NCBI GenBank assembly: GCA_964600385.1
Contig: CAZRJC010000008.1
Location: 1-64,000, forward strand
From: DMER64 sp964600385
GTDB taxonomy: Bacteria; Bacteroidota; Bacteroidia; Bacteroidales; UBA932
Reading direction: 5' to 3'
Length of the DNA: 64,000 bases
The translations under genes and the position numbers were made by a program. Below are positions 25,374-34,310 of this stretch, one piece after another. The notes under the pieces were generated by a model. It did not search any database. It was not told the origin of the DNA and was given only the letters and a program-made list of their open reading frames with translations. Position 1 is the first letter of the stretch, and every line of letters begins with the position of its first letter.

Positions 25374-27526
25374 GAAAAAGGCACCTGTTCTTCTTGATTT
25401 TTCTCCTGCTTTCAGGGATAGAAGTCTATGCCCAGAGAGAAGAGGATAAGGTGCATCTGCTAAGTGCAGAAGTGGCTGAACTCTATGAGTATTTTGGAGT
25501 AAAATACAGACGTGTAATAGGTCCGGCACGCTTTCTTCACAACAACACTTTTATTCTTTGCGACACAGCCCTGTGGAATACTACCACCAATGAGATAGAC
25601 GCAATCGGGCACGTCGAAGTCATCCAGAAAGGAACCCGGCTAATGGGTGAAACCATCCATTACATTGGCGACATTAACGTGGCCGAAGTCAGAGGCCGTG
25701 TTGTAGAATTGATTGACAAAGATCAGAACAGACTGCGCACTCAACATCTCAATTTCAACACCAAAGACAGTATCGGGTATTTTTTTAACGGCGGCAGCAT
25801 GGTAGATAACGAGGGGACCATTCTGGAAAGCCGCCGCGGATATTATTACTCCAAAGAGAAATTGTTCAGTTTTTACGAACATGTGGAAATGGGGACCGAT
25901 ACCGTACGAATAAAAGCCGACTCTCTCTATTATCATTCGGACATCAACCTGGCCGAGTTCTGGGGAAACGTTCAGGGATGGCACACAGATGGCTTCCTTA
26001 CGGCCGAAGAAGGAACGTATGACCGTGAAAACGAGATTTTTAATTTTATTCGTAATGTCTACATCCAGACCGATGAGCAGGAAGTATGGGCCGATGACGT
26101 GACTTACGACCGCAATAAGAACACAGCGCGGTTACTTAAGAATATCCAGATTAAGGACACCACGCAACAGGCCATCATTTTGGGGGACCGCCTCGATTAC
26201 CGGAAAGAACCGGCCTGGGCCGAGGTGTCCGAAAATCCGGTTTTTGCCGCTTACGAAATAGATAAAGAAACCGGCAGCAGGGACACATTATTTGTGAGAG
26301 CAGATACCCTTCGCTTTTTTTCAGCCAAATACGGAACAATAGATTCGTTGGAACTGTCCCGTGCCCTGGTACGGCAGGAAATACCCGATTGGGGCAAAAC
26401 GTCCGGGAAGACGGCTACGGCGGATACCCTTGCAGAACTTTCCAAAGATTCCCTGTCCATAGCGCCGGTAACCGATTACCTTTCTGTGCCCGATTCCCTT
26501 ACGCTGGCCAGGCGGGAACGGCTGGAAAACTATCTGAAGGATACCCGTAAAGCTTCGGACAGTCTCTACAGAACCGATTCCGTGTTAGTCACAGATTATT
26601 TGAATTCAGTGGACAGCCTGTTTCTGGCCGGCACCACACAGCTGAATGACAGCTTGTTCGTTAACACAGAAGCCCGTTTCCTTTATGCTTACAAAAACGT
26701 CAGAGCCTTCCGGCAGGATATGCAGGCCATCTGTGACTCCATGGTTTATAACAGCATAGATTCCATGTTACGGCAATACGGGAGACCCGTACTCTGGAAT
26801 GAAGAAAACCAGATAGTGGCCGACAGCATACAATTCCGGTTCAGCCGGGATTCGCTCTACCGGGTGGATTTTCTATCCGGGTCATTTCTTATCTCACAGG
26901 AAGACAGCCTTTTCTTTCACCAGATAAAAGGAGATGAAATGACGGCTCATATCAAAAATAACGACGTCCACCGGTTTGACGTATTGGGTAATGTAAAAGC
27001 ATTATTCTACATCCCCGAAGACAGTATTATTACTTCACTCAATTTAAAGGAGGCGTCTGAAATGAACGTACTCCTGAAGAATCGGAGAGCTGAGCGGATC
27101 ACCTACAAGAAATCAATAAAAAGCGACATGATACCGCTTTTCGATCTCAAAAAGGATCAGGAACGTTTAAGTGATTTTAACTGGCGTTCCACCGACAGAC
27201 CCAGGGACAGGTATGCGATTACAAGCCGCATACTGTTCACAAAGCCGCCCCGTCCCTTTGACACGTACAGAGAACCCGTATTCCCTTACACTATCAAATA
27301 TTTCCCCAAAGTGGTCGAGATACCATCCACTTTGCGCAACGGTGTCACCACAGACGCTGTCAAAGAATTGCTGTCACGTGAACGGGAAAACAGTATTAAT
27401 CCTTTTACTCCTCCCGAAACACTTCAAAGAAGACAATTTGTACCATTACAGCAGGATAGCGAACCCAGTCCTATACCCAAAGATGTTCGGCGTCCTACTC
27501 AGACGCTGCGGAGAAAACTCTATTGA
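25370..27526 (+). CDS. OstA-like (LptA/LptD N-domain family) protein
   Basis: The 718-aa exported protein has the signal MRKRHLFFLIFLLLSGIEVYAQ. It is made largely of repeated beta-strand units of the OstA/LptA kind, for example TFILCDTALWNTTTNEIDAIG, GETIHYIGDINVAEVRG, EGTYDRENEIFNFIRNVYI and DDVTYDRNKNTARLLKNI. Such beta-jellyroll repeats bind lipid A in the LPS bridge. The last 200 residues look less repetitive. Large OstA-like proteins of this kind are typical of Bacteroidota, but their exact partner is not clear to me. The start is the ATG at 25370, coupled to the previous stop. It overlaps the convergent unknown gene by 7 bp. Confidence 0.82.
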   Translation: MRKRHLFFLIFLLLSGIEVYAQREEDKVHLLSAEVAELYEYFGVKYRRVIGPARFLHNNTFILCDTALWNTTTNEIDAIGHVEVIQKGTRLMGETIHYIGDINVAEVRGRVVELIDKDQNRLRTQHLNFNTKDSIGYFFNGGSMVDNEGTILESRRGYYYSKEKLFSFYEHVEMGTDTVRIKADSLYYHSDINLAEFWGNVQGWHTDGFLTAEEGTYDRENEIFNFIRNVYIQTDEQEVWADDVTYDRNKNTARLLKNIQIKDTTQQAIILGDRLDYRKEPAWAEVSENPVFAAYEIDKETGSRDTLFVRADTLRFFSAKYGTIDSLELSRALVRQEIPDWGKTSGKTATADTLAELSKDSLSIAPVTDYLSVPDSLTLARRERLENYLKDTRKASDSLYRTDSVLVTDYLNSVDSLFLAGTTQLNDSLFVNTEARFLYAYKNVRAFRQDMQAICDSMVYNSIDSMLRQYGRPVLWNEENQIVADSIQFRFSRDSLYRVDFLSGSFLISQEDSLFFHQIKGDEMTAHIKNNDVHRFDVLGNVKALFYIPEDSIITSLNLKEASEMNVLLKNRRAERITYKKSIKSDMIPLFDLKKDQERLSDFNWRSTDRPRDRYAITSRILFTKPPRPFDTYREPVFPYTIKYFPKVVEIPSTLRNGVTTDAVKELLSRERENSINPFTPPETLQRRQFVPLQQDSEPSPIPKDVRRPTQTLRRKLY

Positions 27527-28242
27527 ACTAAATAATTAAATAAAGCCAGGGTTTGTCCGGCTTTGGAAAAATCCACATTGTGGGTTTGGCAATATTGGGT
27601 TATCTCGTCTTTTCTACCCGGAAACAGTTTCAGAAAATTTTTCCGGGTTGCCATATATAATTTTGTTCCATCGTACAACATACCGTCATGCCTGATCACG
27701 TAGGGAATATTCTTCAGACTCTTCAGATAGGTTGTTCCAACGGTACCCCCCAAATTTGCGATTGAACTAATTTCAGAAATTGCTGAGGTATTGTTCACTG
27801 TACCGTAAGCACCCACTTTCTGCGCCTGTTCAAAAATAAGTATAGACCTGATACCAAAAGCCACGTTATCGGTCTCATTGAGGATACGAACGTACGCCTT
27901 GTCAAATCGCATATAATAATCCTTCCCGATGGAAACCATATTAATTTGGTCCTGATCTTTAAGCACAAGCGTATCGCCTTTTGCATCACGAAAATGCAGG
28001 GTGGATCCTATCAGGTAAAGATTCAAATCACCTTCTGCGAAGGTTTTGTCTTTGAACATAACTGTTCCTTTCTGGAATTCCGGATACATGTAGACAACGT
28101 CGCCGGACAAAATGGACGCCATGTCCGTACCAATAGCAGCCTGTACAACTCCTCTTTGACTGTTTTGAGCCGTAAGGGCAAAAGAAAAGGCTCCCATCAT
28201 GATAAACACAAGGGGAACCATAGCAAAAAATTTATTTTTCAT
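27520..28242 (-). CDS. Exported protein of unknown function
   Basis: The 240-aa protein has a clear signal peptide (MKNKFFAMVPLVFIMMGAFSFALTAQ) and no further membrane segment. The mature part is beta-rich with repeated short strands (VVYMYPEFQKGTVMF, YLIGSTLHFRDAKGDTLVL, MLYDGTKLYMATRKNF) and ends in a helix-rich tail. I do not recognise the family. It lies 1 bp after the glyA stop on the same strand and is probably co-transcribed with glyA, although the functional link is not apparent. Confidence 0.75.
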   Translation of the reverse strand: MKNKFFAMVPLVFIMMGAFSFALTAQNSQRGVVQAAIGTDMASILSGDVVYMYPEFQKGTVMFKDKTFAEGDLNLYLIGSTLHFRDAKGDTLVLKDQDQINMVSIGKDYYMRFDKAYVRILNETDNVAFGIRSILIFEQAQKVGAYGTVNNTSAISEISSIANLGGTVGTTYLKSLKNIPYVIRHDGMLYDGTKLYMATRKNFLKLFPGRKDEITQYCQTHNVDFSKAGQTLALFNYLVQ

Positions 28243-28243
28243 A

Positions 28244-29524
28244 TTACCAGCTATATAAGGGCAACCCGCCCATGAGTTCTTTGACCCGTTTTTTTACTTT
28301 TTCAATTACAGCCGGACTATCAATATTGCTTAACACCTCGTCTATCAACGCCACAATAGAATCCATATCGTGTTCTTTCAGTCCTCTGGTGGTCACGGCC
28401 GGAGTGCCGACCCTGATACCGGATGTCTGGAATGGTGAGCGTGAATCGAAAGGTACCATATTTTTGTTAACGGTAATATCAGCCGTTACCAGTGTTTTTT
28501 CAGCTACTTTACCTGTGAGATCGGGGAATTTGGAACGCAGGTCTATTAACAGCAGATGGTTGTCGGTTCCTCCTGAAACAATGCTGTAATTACGCTTGGT
28601 GAATGCTGCAGCAAGGGCCTGAGCGTTCTTTTTAACCTGATTCTGATATTCCTTGAACTCCGGTTGCAGTGCCTCAAAAAAGGCAACCGCTTTGGCTGCA
28701 ATCACGTGTTCCAGCGGACCGCCCTGTATCCCGGGGAAAACACTGGAATTGATAAGAGCAGACATTTTTTTGATTTCACCCTTAGGCGTGGTTATTCCCC
28801 AGGGATTTTCAAAGTCTTTACCTATGAGAATAATACCGCCCCTGGGACCGCGCAGTGTTTTATGCGTTGTGGAGGTAACAATATGTGCATATTTTAAAGG
28901 ATTTTCCAACAGCCCGGCTGCGATCAGCCCGGCCGGATGCGCCATGTCTACCATGAATATGGCACCCACCTTATCTGCTATGGCACGCATGCGCTGGTAA
29001 TCCCATTCTCTTGAATAGGCCGAGGCACCTCCCACTATTATTTTAGGGTTGCATTCCAGAGCCAGTTTTTCCATTTCTTCATAATCGACCATGCCGGTTT
29101 CCGGATTCAGATGATATGCGACCGGATTATACAGAATACCGGACATGTTTACCGGTGATCCGTGTGTAAGGTGACCTCCGTGTGCCAGATCGAGCCCCAT
29201 GAAAGTATCGCCGGGTTTCAGGCAGGCCATGAAAACGGCCATATTGGCCTGTGCCCCCGAATGAGGTTGTACGTTGGCATATTCCGCATCAAACAGTTCA
29301 CATATGCGGTCTATGCACAATTGCTCGGATTTATCCACCACCTCGCAGCCGCCATAATAACGTGCTCCAGGGTATCCTTCGGCATATTTATTAGTAAGTA
29401 CAGATCCCATGGCACTCAACACCTGCGGGCTCACAAAATTCTCAGAAGCAATGAGTTCTATCCCGTTTATCTGACGTGATTCCTCTTTTCTGATAAGATC
29501 GAAAATGGCAATATCCTGTTTCAT
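28244..29524 (-). CDS. glyA: Serine hydroxymethyltransferase
   Basis: The 426-aa PLP enzyme interconverts serine and glycine while loading a one-carbon unit onto tetrahydrofolate, the pool also used by MetF and MetH. The ATG at 29524 (MKQDIAIFDLI) is preferred over an upstream in-frame start. Visible motifs are ELIASENFVS, NKYAEGYPGARYYGGCE, MVDMAHPAGLIAAG and the PLP-lysine segment TSTTHKTLRGPRGG. TACCTTTG at 29543-29550 lies 18 nt upstream of the ATG. The gene follows a strong terminator of the ribosomal protein operon. Confidence 0.97.
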   Translation of the reverse strand: MKQDIAIFDLIRKEESRQINGIELIASENFVSPQVLSAMGSVLTNKYAEGYPGARYYGGCEVVDKSEQLCIDRICELFDAEYANVQPHSGAQANMAVFMACLKPGDTFMGLDLAHGGHLTHGSPVNMSGILYNPVAYHLNPETGMVDYEEMEKLALECNPKIIVGGASAYSREWDYQRMRAIADKVGAIFMVDMAHPAGLIAAGLLENPLKYAHIVTSTTHKTLRGPRGGIILIGKDFENPWGITTPKGEIKKMSALINSSVFPGIQGGPLEHVIAAKAVAFFEALQPEFKEYQNQVKKNAQALAAAFTKRNYSIVSGGTDNHLLLIDLRSKFPDLTGKVAEKTLVTADITVNKNMVPFDSRSPFQTSGIRVGTPAVTTRGLKEHDMDSIVALIDEVLSNIDSPAVIEKVKKRVKELMGGLPLYSW

Positions 29525-29542
29525 AATAAAAGAAATGATTCC

Positions 29543-29550
29543 CAAAGGTA
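29543..29550 (-). promoter_or_regulatory. glyA -7 box
   Basis: TACCTTTG on the minus strand, 18 nt before the glyA ATG. It sits just downstream of the rplI terminator hairpin. Confidence 0.65.
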
Positions 29551-29551
29551 C

Positions 29552-29578
29552 AAAAAAAACCCGGACTTATCCGGGTTT
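29552..29578 (-). terminator. Intrinsic terminator of the rpsF-rpsR-rplI operon
   Basis: On the minus strand AAACCCGG (29571-29578), a 6-nt loop and CCGGGTTT (29557-29564) form a perfect 8-bp stem, followed by a run of T (A29552-A29559 on the plus strand). It lies 22 bp after the rplI stop and is the clearest terminator in the window. Confidence 0.9.
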
Positions 29579-29599
29579 CTCTTTTCTCTTAAATACTAA

Positions 29600-30052
29600 T
29601 TATTCTTCACCAGCCACCTCTACTTTAACGGTAGCGGTAATGTCGCGATAAATTTTGACAATGGCTTCGTACATTCCAACTTCTTTTAAAGAATCGGTAT
29701 CTGCGAAAGTAATGTTGCGGCGGTCAATTTCAATTCCCTGGGCAGCCAAAGCTTCAGCAACCTGGATATTGTTAACTGAACCAAATACCTTTCCGTTCTT
29801 GCTAACCTTGGTAAGCACTTTCACCTGTGCCAGATTCAGCTTGGCAGCCAAAGCCTGGGCATCCTGGCGGATTTTGGCTTCTTTGTGAGCCCTCTGGCGA
29901 ATGTTTTCTGCATGCATCTTCTTGGCAGAAGGAGTTGCCATAATTGCCAGTCCCTTGGGAATAAGATAATTTGTGGCATATCCGTTTTTAACGTTTACCA
30001 CGTCATCTTTATGACCAAGGTTAATTATATCCTGTTTTAAAATAACTTCCAT
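29600..30052 (-). CDS. rplI: Ribosomal protein bL9
   Basis: The 150-aa protein has the bL9 N-terminal signature MEVILKQDIINLGHKDDVVNVKNGYATNYLIPKG split over two strands, a long connecting helix rich in Ala and Lys, and a C-terminal RNA-binding domain. It starts 13 bp after rpsR. A textbook Shine-Dalgarno sequence TAAGGAGG (30061-30068), 8 nt before the ATG, includes the rpsR stop codon. Such a strong site is notable beside the leaderless starts elsewhere in the window. Confidence 0.97.
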   Translation of the reverse strand: MEVILKQDIINLGHKDDVVNVKNGYATNYLIPKGLAIMATPSAKKMHAENIRQRAHKEAKIRQDAQALAAKLNLAQVKVLTKVSKNGKVFGSVNNIQVAEALAAQGIEIDRRNITFADTDSLKEVGMYEAIVKIYRDITATVKVEVAGEE

Positions 30053-30065
30053 TGCTATCTCCTCC

Positions 30066-30332
30066 TTATTTTAGTAAATCCGTAACATAAGGCAGCAATG
30101 CCAGGTGACGGGCCCTTTTTACAGCCTGAGCCACTTTACGCTGAAATTTCAGGGAAGTTCCGGTAAGCCTGCGAGGCAGGATTTTACCCTGTTCGTTCAG
30201 GAAACGTTTCAGGAATTCGGGGTCTTTGTAATCAACATACTTGATACCGGCTTTTTTAAAGCGACAGTATTTTTTCTTTTTTACCTCTACTGTAGGAGGA
30301 TTCAAGAAACGGATTTCATTAGGTGTTGCCAT
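30066..30332 (-). CDS. rpsR: Ribosomal protein bS18
   Basis: The 88-aa basic protein has the bS18 core (YVDYKDPEFLKRFLNEQGKILPRRLTG and the KFQRKVAQAVKRARHLALLPYV end). It is the middle gene of the conserved rpsF-rpsR-rplI operon, 3 bp after rpsF. A GAGGAGG Shine-Dalgarno sequence (30341-30347) lies inside the end of rpsF, 8 nt before its ATG. Confidence 0.97.
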   Translation of the reverse strand: MATPNEIRFLNPPTVEVKKKKYCRFKKAGIKYVDYKDPEFLKRFLNEQGKILPRRLTGTSLKFQRKVAQAVKRARHLALLPYVTDLLK

Positions 30333-30335
30333 AGT

Positions 30336-30749
30336 TTATTCCTCCTCTTCTATAATATCGGTGTCAATCTCAACGTCGGGCACTCTTTTGGGTGTTTCCT
30401 TAACAGGAACCGCACTTTCTTTGGGTGCACCTTTTTTCTTCTCTGCGTAGGCAATGGCATGTTTATCCATAGCAAAAGTCAGGTACCGGATTACGCGCTC
30501 GTCCCGATGATACTGAAGTTCCAGTTTGGCTACAAATTCGGGTTCTGCTTTAAATCCTATCAAATGATAAAAACCTGTGGTTTTTTTCTGGATTGAATAG
30601 GCCAATTTCTTGAGCCCCCAATCCTCTTCATAAACAATCTCGCCCTGATTGTCCACAATCAGATCGCGAAATTTGGCAACCGCTTCCTTCATCTGGGTCT
30701 CAGACAAAACGGGAGTTAAAATGAAAACGGTTTCGTACTGTTTTAACAT
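30336..30749 (-). CDS. rpsF: Ribosomal protein bS6
   Basis: The 137-aa protein begins MLKQYETVFILTPVLSE and carries the KKLAYSIQKKTTGFYHLIGF strand pair typical of bS6. It has an acidic C-terminal tail (about 115-137, ending DTDIIEEEE) longer than in many bacteria, as is common in Bacteroidota. It heads the operon behind a perfect promoter at 30781-30811 with a 31-nt leader. Confidence 0.97.
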   Translation of the reverse strand: MLKQYETVFILTPVLSETQMKEAVAKFRDLIVDNQGEIVYEEDWGLKKLAYSIQKKTTGFYHLIGFKAEPEFVAKLELQYHRDERVIRYLTFAMDKHAIAYAEKKKGAPKESAVPVKETPKRVPDVEIDTDIIEEEE

Positions 30750-30780
30750 AATGATATATAATTAAAAATTTTAAGGGCTG

Positions 30781-30811
30781 CAAAGATAAGCATTTCCTTA
30801 AGTCCGGCAAA
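30781..30811 (-). promoter_or_regulatory. rpsF operon promoter
   Basis: On the minus strand TTTG (30808-30811), 19 bp, TATCTTTG (30781-30788): a full -33/-7 match. The leader before the rpsF ATG is AT-rich and 31 nt long. The promoter lies directly against the pepD stop codon at 30815. Confidence 0.8.
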
Positions 30812-30814
30812 TTT

Positions 30815-32263
30815 TTATTCAATATTCCTGAGCGTTTCCACCAGCAAATCCCAGAATTTCTGTACGGAAGGCACGTAACACCTTTCATCGGGTGAATGGG
30901 GAGAGCGCAGTGTCGGTCCAAACGAGATCATATCCCATGACGGATATATTCCGCCGAGGATGCCGCATTCCAGACCCGCGTGAATGGCTTTGACAGCCGC
31001 TTCTTTTCCATACATTTCCTTATAAACCCTGAGCATGGTTTTCAGAATGGGAGAATCCATATTGGGCTTCCAACCCGGGTATGCTCCCGAGAAAGATGCT
31101 TTTGCCCCTGCGTTTTCAAAACAGCAGGACAAAGCCGTTCCCATATCTTCTTTTGCAGTATCAACAAGACTCCTGAGCAGGCAGTGAACGGTAATTCTGC
31201 CGTTCTTTGCACTCACGATAGCCAGGTTGGAAGACGTTTCCACCAGACCGGGCATAGATGCGCTCATGCCCCAAACTCCATTGGGTGCAGCATAGATGGC
31301 ACGTATTGCCTTAAGTGTGATGCAGGCCGGTATCACCGCTTCGGGAGCATTGCACGGTTCAAGAGTCACCTCCAGGCCCGGGTCCACGCTGCCCAATTCG
31401 GTTTTTACAACAGCTGCGACGCTTTCTATTTCTTTCTTCACCTCGTCATGCCGGTCTTTTGAAAAACAGATCACTGCCTCGGCCTCCCTGGGAATGGCAT
31501 TCCGCAGGTTTCCACCTTCTACTGATGCTATGCGCACCATGTTCTTTTGGATAAGTGGCAGCAGGATCCGCATCATGATCTTGTTTGCGTTGCCTCTGCC
31601 CAGGTTGATGTCCATTCCGGAATGGCCTCCTTTCAGGCCGGTCAGGTTAACACGCCAGGCCTGCATTCCGCCGGGAACCGGCTCGGGAGTGTACTCCATT
31701 TCAAAAGAGCCGTCTTCACCTCCGGCACAACCCACATACAATTCGCCTTCATCCTCGGAATCCATATTCAACAGTACCGAGCCTTCAAGCAAGCCGGATT
31801 GCAGGCCCCGGGCTCCGGTCATACCGGTTTCCTCGTCGGTTGTGATAAGCACTTCCACCGGCCCGTGTTTAAGATCCTTTGCCTCGAGAACGGCCATGGC
31901 AGCCGCAATGCCCATCCCGTTATCGGCTCCCAGGGTGGTTCCGGTAGCATATACCCAGTCACCTTCTATCCGGGGCTTGATAGGATCTTTCTCAAAATCG
32001 TGAACCGTGGCATTGTTTTTCTGAGGGACCATATCCATGTGTGCCTGGAGAATAACGCCTTTCCTGTTTTCCATGCCGGGTGTGGCCGGTTTGCGGATAA
32101 TCACGTTTCCGGTCTGGTCGGCAATGGTTTCCAGGCCCAGGCTCTTACCGTAGGATACGAGAAATGCACGTATTTTGTCTTCCTTTTTGGAAGGACGGGG
32201 TATTTGAGTAATAGAATAAAAATGCTTCCATACCCTTTCGGGTTTCAGATTTAAGATATCCAT
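30815..32263 (-). CDS. pepD: Aminoacyl-histidine dipeptidase (Xaa-His dipeptidase)
   Basis: The 482-aa cytoplasmic M20 metallopeptidase hydrolyses dipeptides such as carnosine and other Xaa-His peptides. Motifs: LQAHMDMVPQKN (metal His and catalytic Asp), GADNGMGIA (bridging Asp), TDEETGMTGARGL (catalytic Glu pair), LKGGHSGMDI in the lid domain and AIHAGLECGIL near the end with the last metal His. Length and order match PepD. It is the last gene of a run that begins with the acyltransferase at 34246 and starts 12 bp after DUF4831. Confidence 0.95.
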   Translation of the reverse strand: MDILNLKPERVWKHFYSITQIPRPSKKEDKIRAFLVSYGKSLGLETIADQTGNVIIRKPATPGMENRKGVILQAHMDMVPQKNNATVHDFEKDPIKPRIEGDWVYATGTTLGADNGMGIAAAMAVLEAKDLKHGPVEVLITTDEETGMTGARGLQSGLLEGSVLLNMDSEDEGELYVGCAGGEDGSFEMEYTPEPVPGGMQAWRVNLTGLKGGHSGMDINLGRGNANKIMMRILLPLIQKNMVRIASVEGGNLRNAIPREAEAVICFSKDRHDEVKKEIESVAAVVKTELGSVDPGLEVTLEPCNAPEAVIPACITLKAIRAIYAAPNGVWGMSASMPGLVETSSNLAIVSAKNGRITVHCLLRSLVDTAKEDMGTALSCCFENAGAKASFSGAYPGWKPNMDSPILKTMLRVYKEMYGKEAAVKAIHAGLECGILGGIYPSWDMISFGPTLRSPHSPDERCYVPSVQKFWDLLVETLRNIE

Positions 32264-32274
32264 GACAATCTATT

Positions 32275-33324
32275 TTAGTTAATAATAAAATTCAACACCT
32301 GACCTTTCTGATAAACGGGAGTACGGGCCTGCAACAGTTCCTGCTGCCCGTCCAGAAGACGGAGTAACATAATGACGGGCTGACGGTAAAACACCCGGGT
32401 CCCCGATCTTGCAGCCTGTTCATTGGACCTGACTTGTGCAGGAGTGTTCCCCTCTATAAGCGACATGTCAAGCACAATAGGACGACCGCTTACATTTTCT
32501 GCCGGTAAAAGGCCTTCCTTGTCGGAAATACGGAAGACAATATATTTAGTCTTTTCGGCATCGGGAACTACATCTGCGGCCAGATGACTTTTCCCCGTTA
32601 CGGTTACCCCAATGAAAAGTTTCATGTATTCTTCTTCCATCCGGCGCATTTCTTCAAGCGCCGAGCCCATGGCCTCGCCGGAAAAAATGGCATCGGTATC
32701 GCCGGTGATTATGGCCTTCCTCTTATTGCGCAGTTCAAAGATTTTCCTGGCAGCTTCTTCGGCCCGTTCCTCCAGTGTTTTTTCCACCAGCTGACTCTGT
32801 TGCACCGGAACGGGGGTAATGGTAGCGCCCTGCACCTGGGACCGGTATAGGGTCGTTTGTTCCTGTTTGATATTTGCAATAAGACCTGCATCGGTTACCT
32901 CCGCTTCACCGGACAGGGCCGGAAAGCGCCATTTTGTCTGCGTTCCGTTACGGCTGTCGGCCAGCATCACCAGTCCCTGGGAGGTCAACTGCAGAAACCA
33001 TGGAGAAACATTTTTTGAAGATACGTCCACTACATACATCTGATGAGGATCCGCCTCGAGCATGGGTGTCATTTCAATATGAGCCAACCGGTATGATGTC
33101 GTATTCTCCTGGGGGACATCTATACCCAGAAACTTTCTCGCATACCGGGCATAAGGGCCGGCAGTAAATTGAGTATACTGTGCCTGGGCAACTATACGTA
33201 CGCAGGTTCTGGGAAGGGAATATACCACGGCTCCCTGAGGGATCTCCTGCATATCGGCAACCTGCTGCGCCCGGGCAGGCATCCAGAGGCTGAGTGTTAA
33301 TAATAGAATAATCAGTTTTTTCAT
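32275..33324 (-). CDS. DUF4831 family exported protein
   Basis: The 349-aa protein has the signal peptide MKKLIILLLTLSLWMPARAQ, so the ATG at 33324 is used and not a long upstream extension that overlaps the acyltransferase gene. The mature start (EIPQGAVVYSLPRTCVRIVAQAQ) and the FTAGPYARYARKFLGI motif match the DUF4831 family of Bacteroidota. The middle is a charged helix (LEERAEEAARKIFELRNKRKAIITGD). Function unknown; it is periplasmic or outer-membrane associated by its signal. It begins 4 bp after the acyltransferase stop. Confidence 0.85.
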   Translation of the reverse strand: MKKLIILLLTLSLWMPARAQQVADMQEIPQGAVVYSLPRTCVRIVAQAQYTQFTAGPYARYARKFLGIDVPQENTTSYRLAHIEMTPMLEADPHQMYVVDVSSKNVSPWFLQLTSQGLVMLADSRNGTQTKWRFPALSGEAEVTDAGLIANIKQEQTTLYRSQVQGATITPVPVQQSQLVEKTLEERAEEAARKIFELRNKRKAIITGDTDAIFSGEAMGSALEEMRRMEEEYMKLFIGVTVTGKSHLAADVVPDAEKTKYIVFRISDKEGLLPAENVSGRPIVLDMSLIEGNTPAQVRSNEQAARSGTRVFYRQPVIMLLRLLDGQQELLQARTPVYQKGQVLNFIIN

Positions 33325-33328
33325 GCGA

Positions 33329-34246
33329 TTAATATTTTTTATCTGGTCGTCTTTTCCACCTCTTATGGCTCCATAACCATAAAGGAGGATTACGCTGAAT
33401 GTCTTTTTCCAGTAAAGAGGCATATTTGAGCGAAACAAATTCTTCAGGTGCCAGTGAGGCATCGCCGCATAGAGGTGTCAGGTGAAACTCGTAATAACCG
33501 CGACCTACAGGTTGCATGGCACCATAGAACACTGCAAATCCGTAATGCCTGGCCAGAATGGCCGGACCTTCAATCAGATAAGAGGGCTGATGAAGAAAAA
33601 CAGCCGAATGGTGCTTGCCCCGCGGGCCGGGACACTGATCGGCAATCATTAAATACAGAAAAGGTTTATCCAGGTGAGTCCCAAAGTGCCTGACAAGCTG
33701 CCGGCTTTCAATTATATGCCAGCCCGAAGGATATTTGTTCCGCAAAACATACATGAGTTTGTTAAAAGACCTGGAATTTATCTTCTGGTATGCAATCCCT
33801 GCCTGTCTGAGAGGATATCCTCCAACGGGACCGAATCCCGGGCACGTAAAGGCGCGCAGAAATTCCCAGTTCCCGTAATGACCCAGCAGGACAATGGCAC
33901 TCTTACCTTTCGCGTAAACTTCTTCCAGCATTTTGGCATCGGGGAAACTGAATCTTTTCAGAACCTGCTTTTCAGAGGCGCTGAATAACCATATCATTTC
34001 GGCACAAAGATGTCCGAGGTGAGCGTAGTATTCAGAACAGATCTGCCGTATTTCGTGGTATTGCTTTTCAGGGAATGAACGTGCCAGATTGGTCAGGATC
34101 ACCGTTCTGCGATAGCCAAAAAGCTTCATGGGCCATACAAACAGAACTCCTGCAAGGATATAAAGAACGTTCAGCGGAAGCAGGCTTATCAGGTACAGCA
34201 GCAAGTAAATGAATACAAATACAATCTGCGAAAATATGGCCTTCAT
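33329..34246 (-). CDS. LpxL/HtrB-family lipid A acyltransferase
   Basis: The 305-aa protein has one N-terminal membrane anchor (IFSQIVFVFIYLLLYLISLLP) and the HX4E acyltransferase motif in LLGHYGNWE (His123, Glu128). Other family segments are NLARSFPEK near residue 55 and LYLMIADQCPGPRGKHH. It adds a secondary acyl chain to Kdo-lipid A at the inner membrane; related Bacteroidota enzymes are the usual lipid A acyltransferases. The start is the ATG at 34246, with TAACTTTG (34254-34261) 7 nt upstream. DUF4831 and pepD follow. Confidence 0.9.
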   Translation of the reverse strand: MKAIFSQIVFVFIYLLLYLISLLPLNVLYILAGVLFVWPMKLFGYRRTVILTNLARSFPEKQYHEIRQICSEYYAHLGHLCAEMIWLFSASEKQVLKRFSFPDAKMLEEVYAKGKSAIVLLGHYGNWEFLRAFTCPGFGPVGGYPLRQAGIAYQKINSRSFNKLMYVLRNKYPSGWHIIESRQLVRHFGTHLDKPFLYLMIADQCPGPRGKHHSAVFLHQPSYLIEGPAILARHYGFAVFYGAMQPVGRGYYEFHLTPLCGDASLAPEEFVSLKYASLLEKDIQRNPPLWLWSHKRWKRRPDKKY

Positions 34247-34253
34247 AGTCAAG

Positions 34254-34281
34254 CAAAGTTATCAAAATTATTGTACTTTTG
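34254..34281. promoter_or_regulatory. Face-to-face promoters, acyltransferase and POT transporter
   Basis: A minus-strand TAACTTTG (34254-34261) lies 7 nt from the acyltransferase ATG. A plus-strand TACTTTTG (34274-34281) lies 29 nt from the transporter ATG. The boxes are 12 bp apart. Confidence 0.68.
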
Positions 34282-34310
34282 CCCGATATAAACTAAAAAA
34301 CCTATCCATT

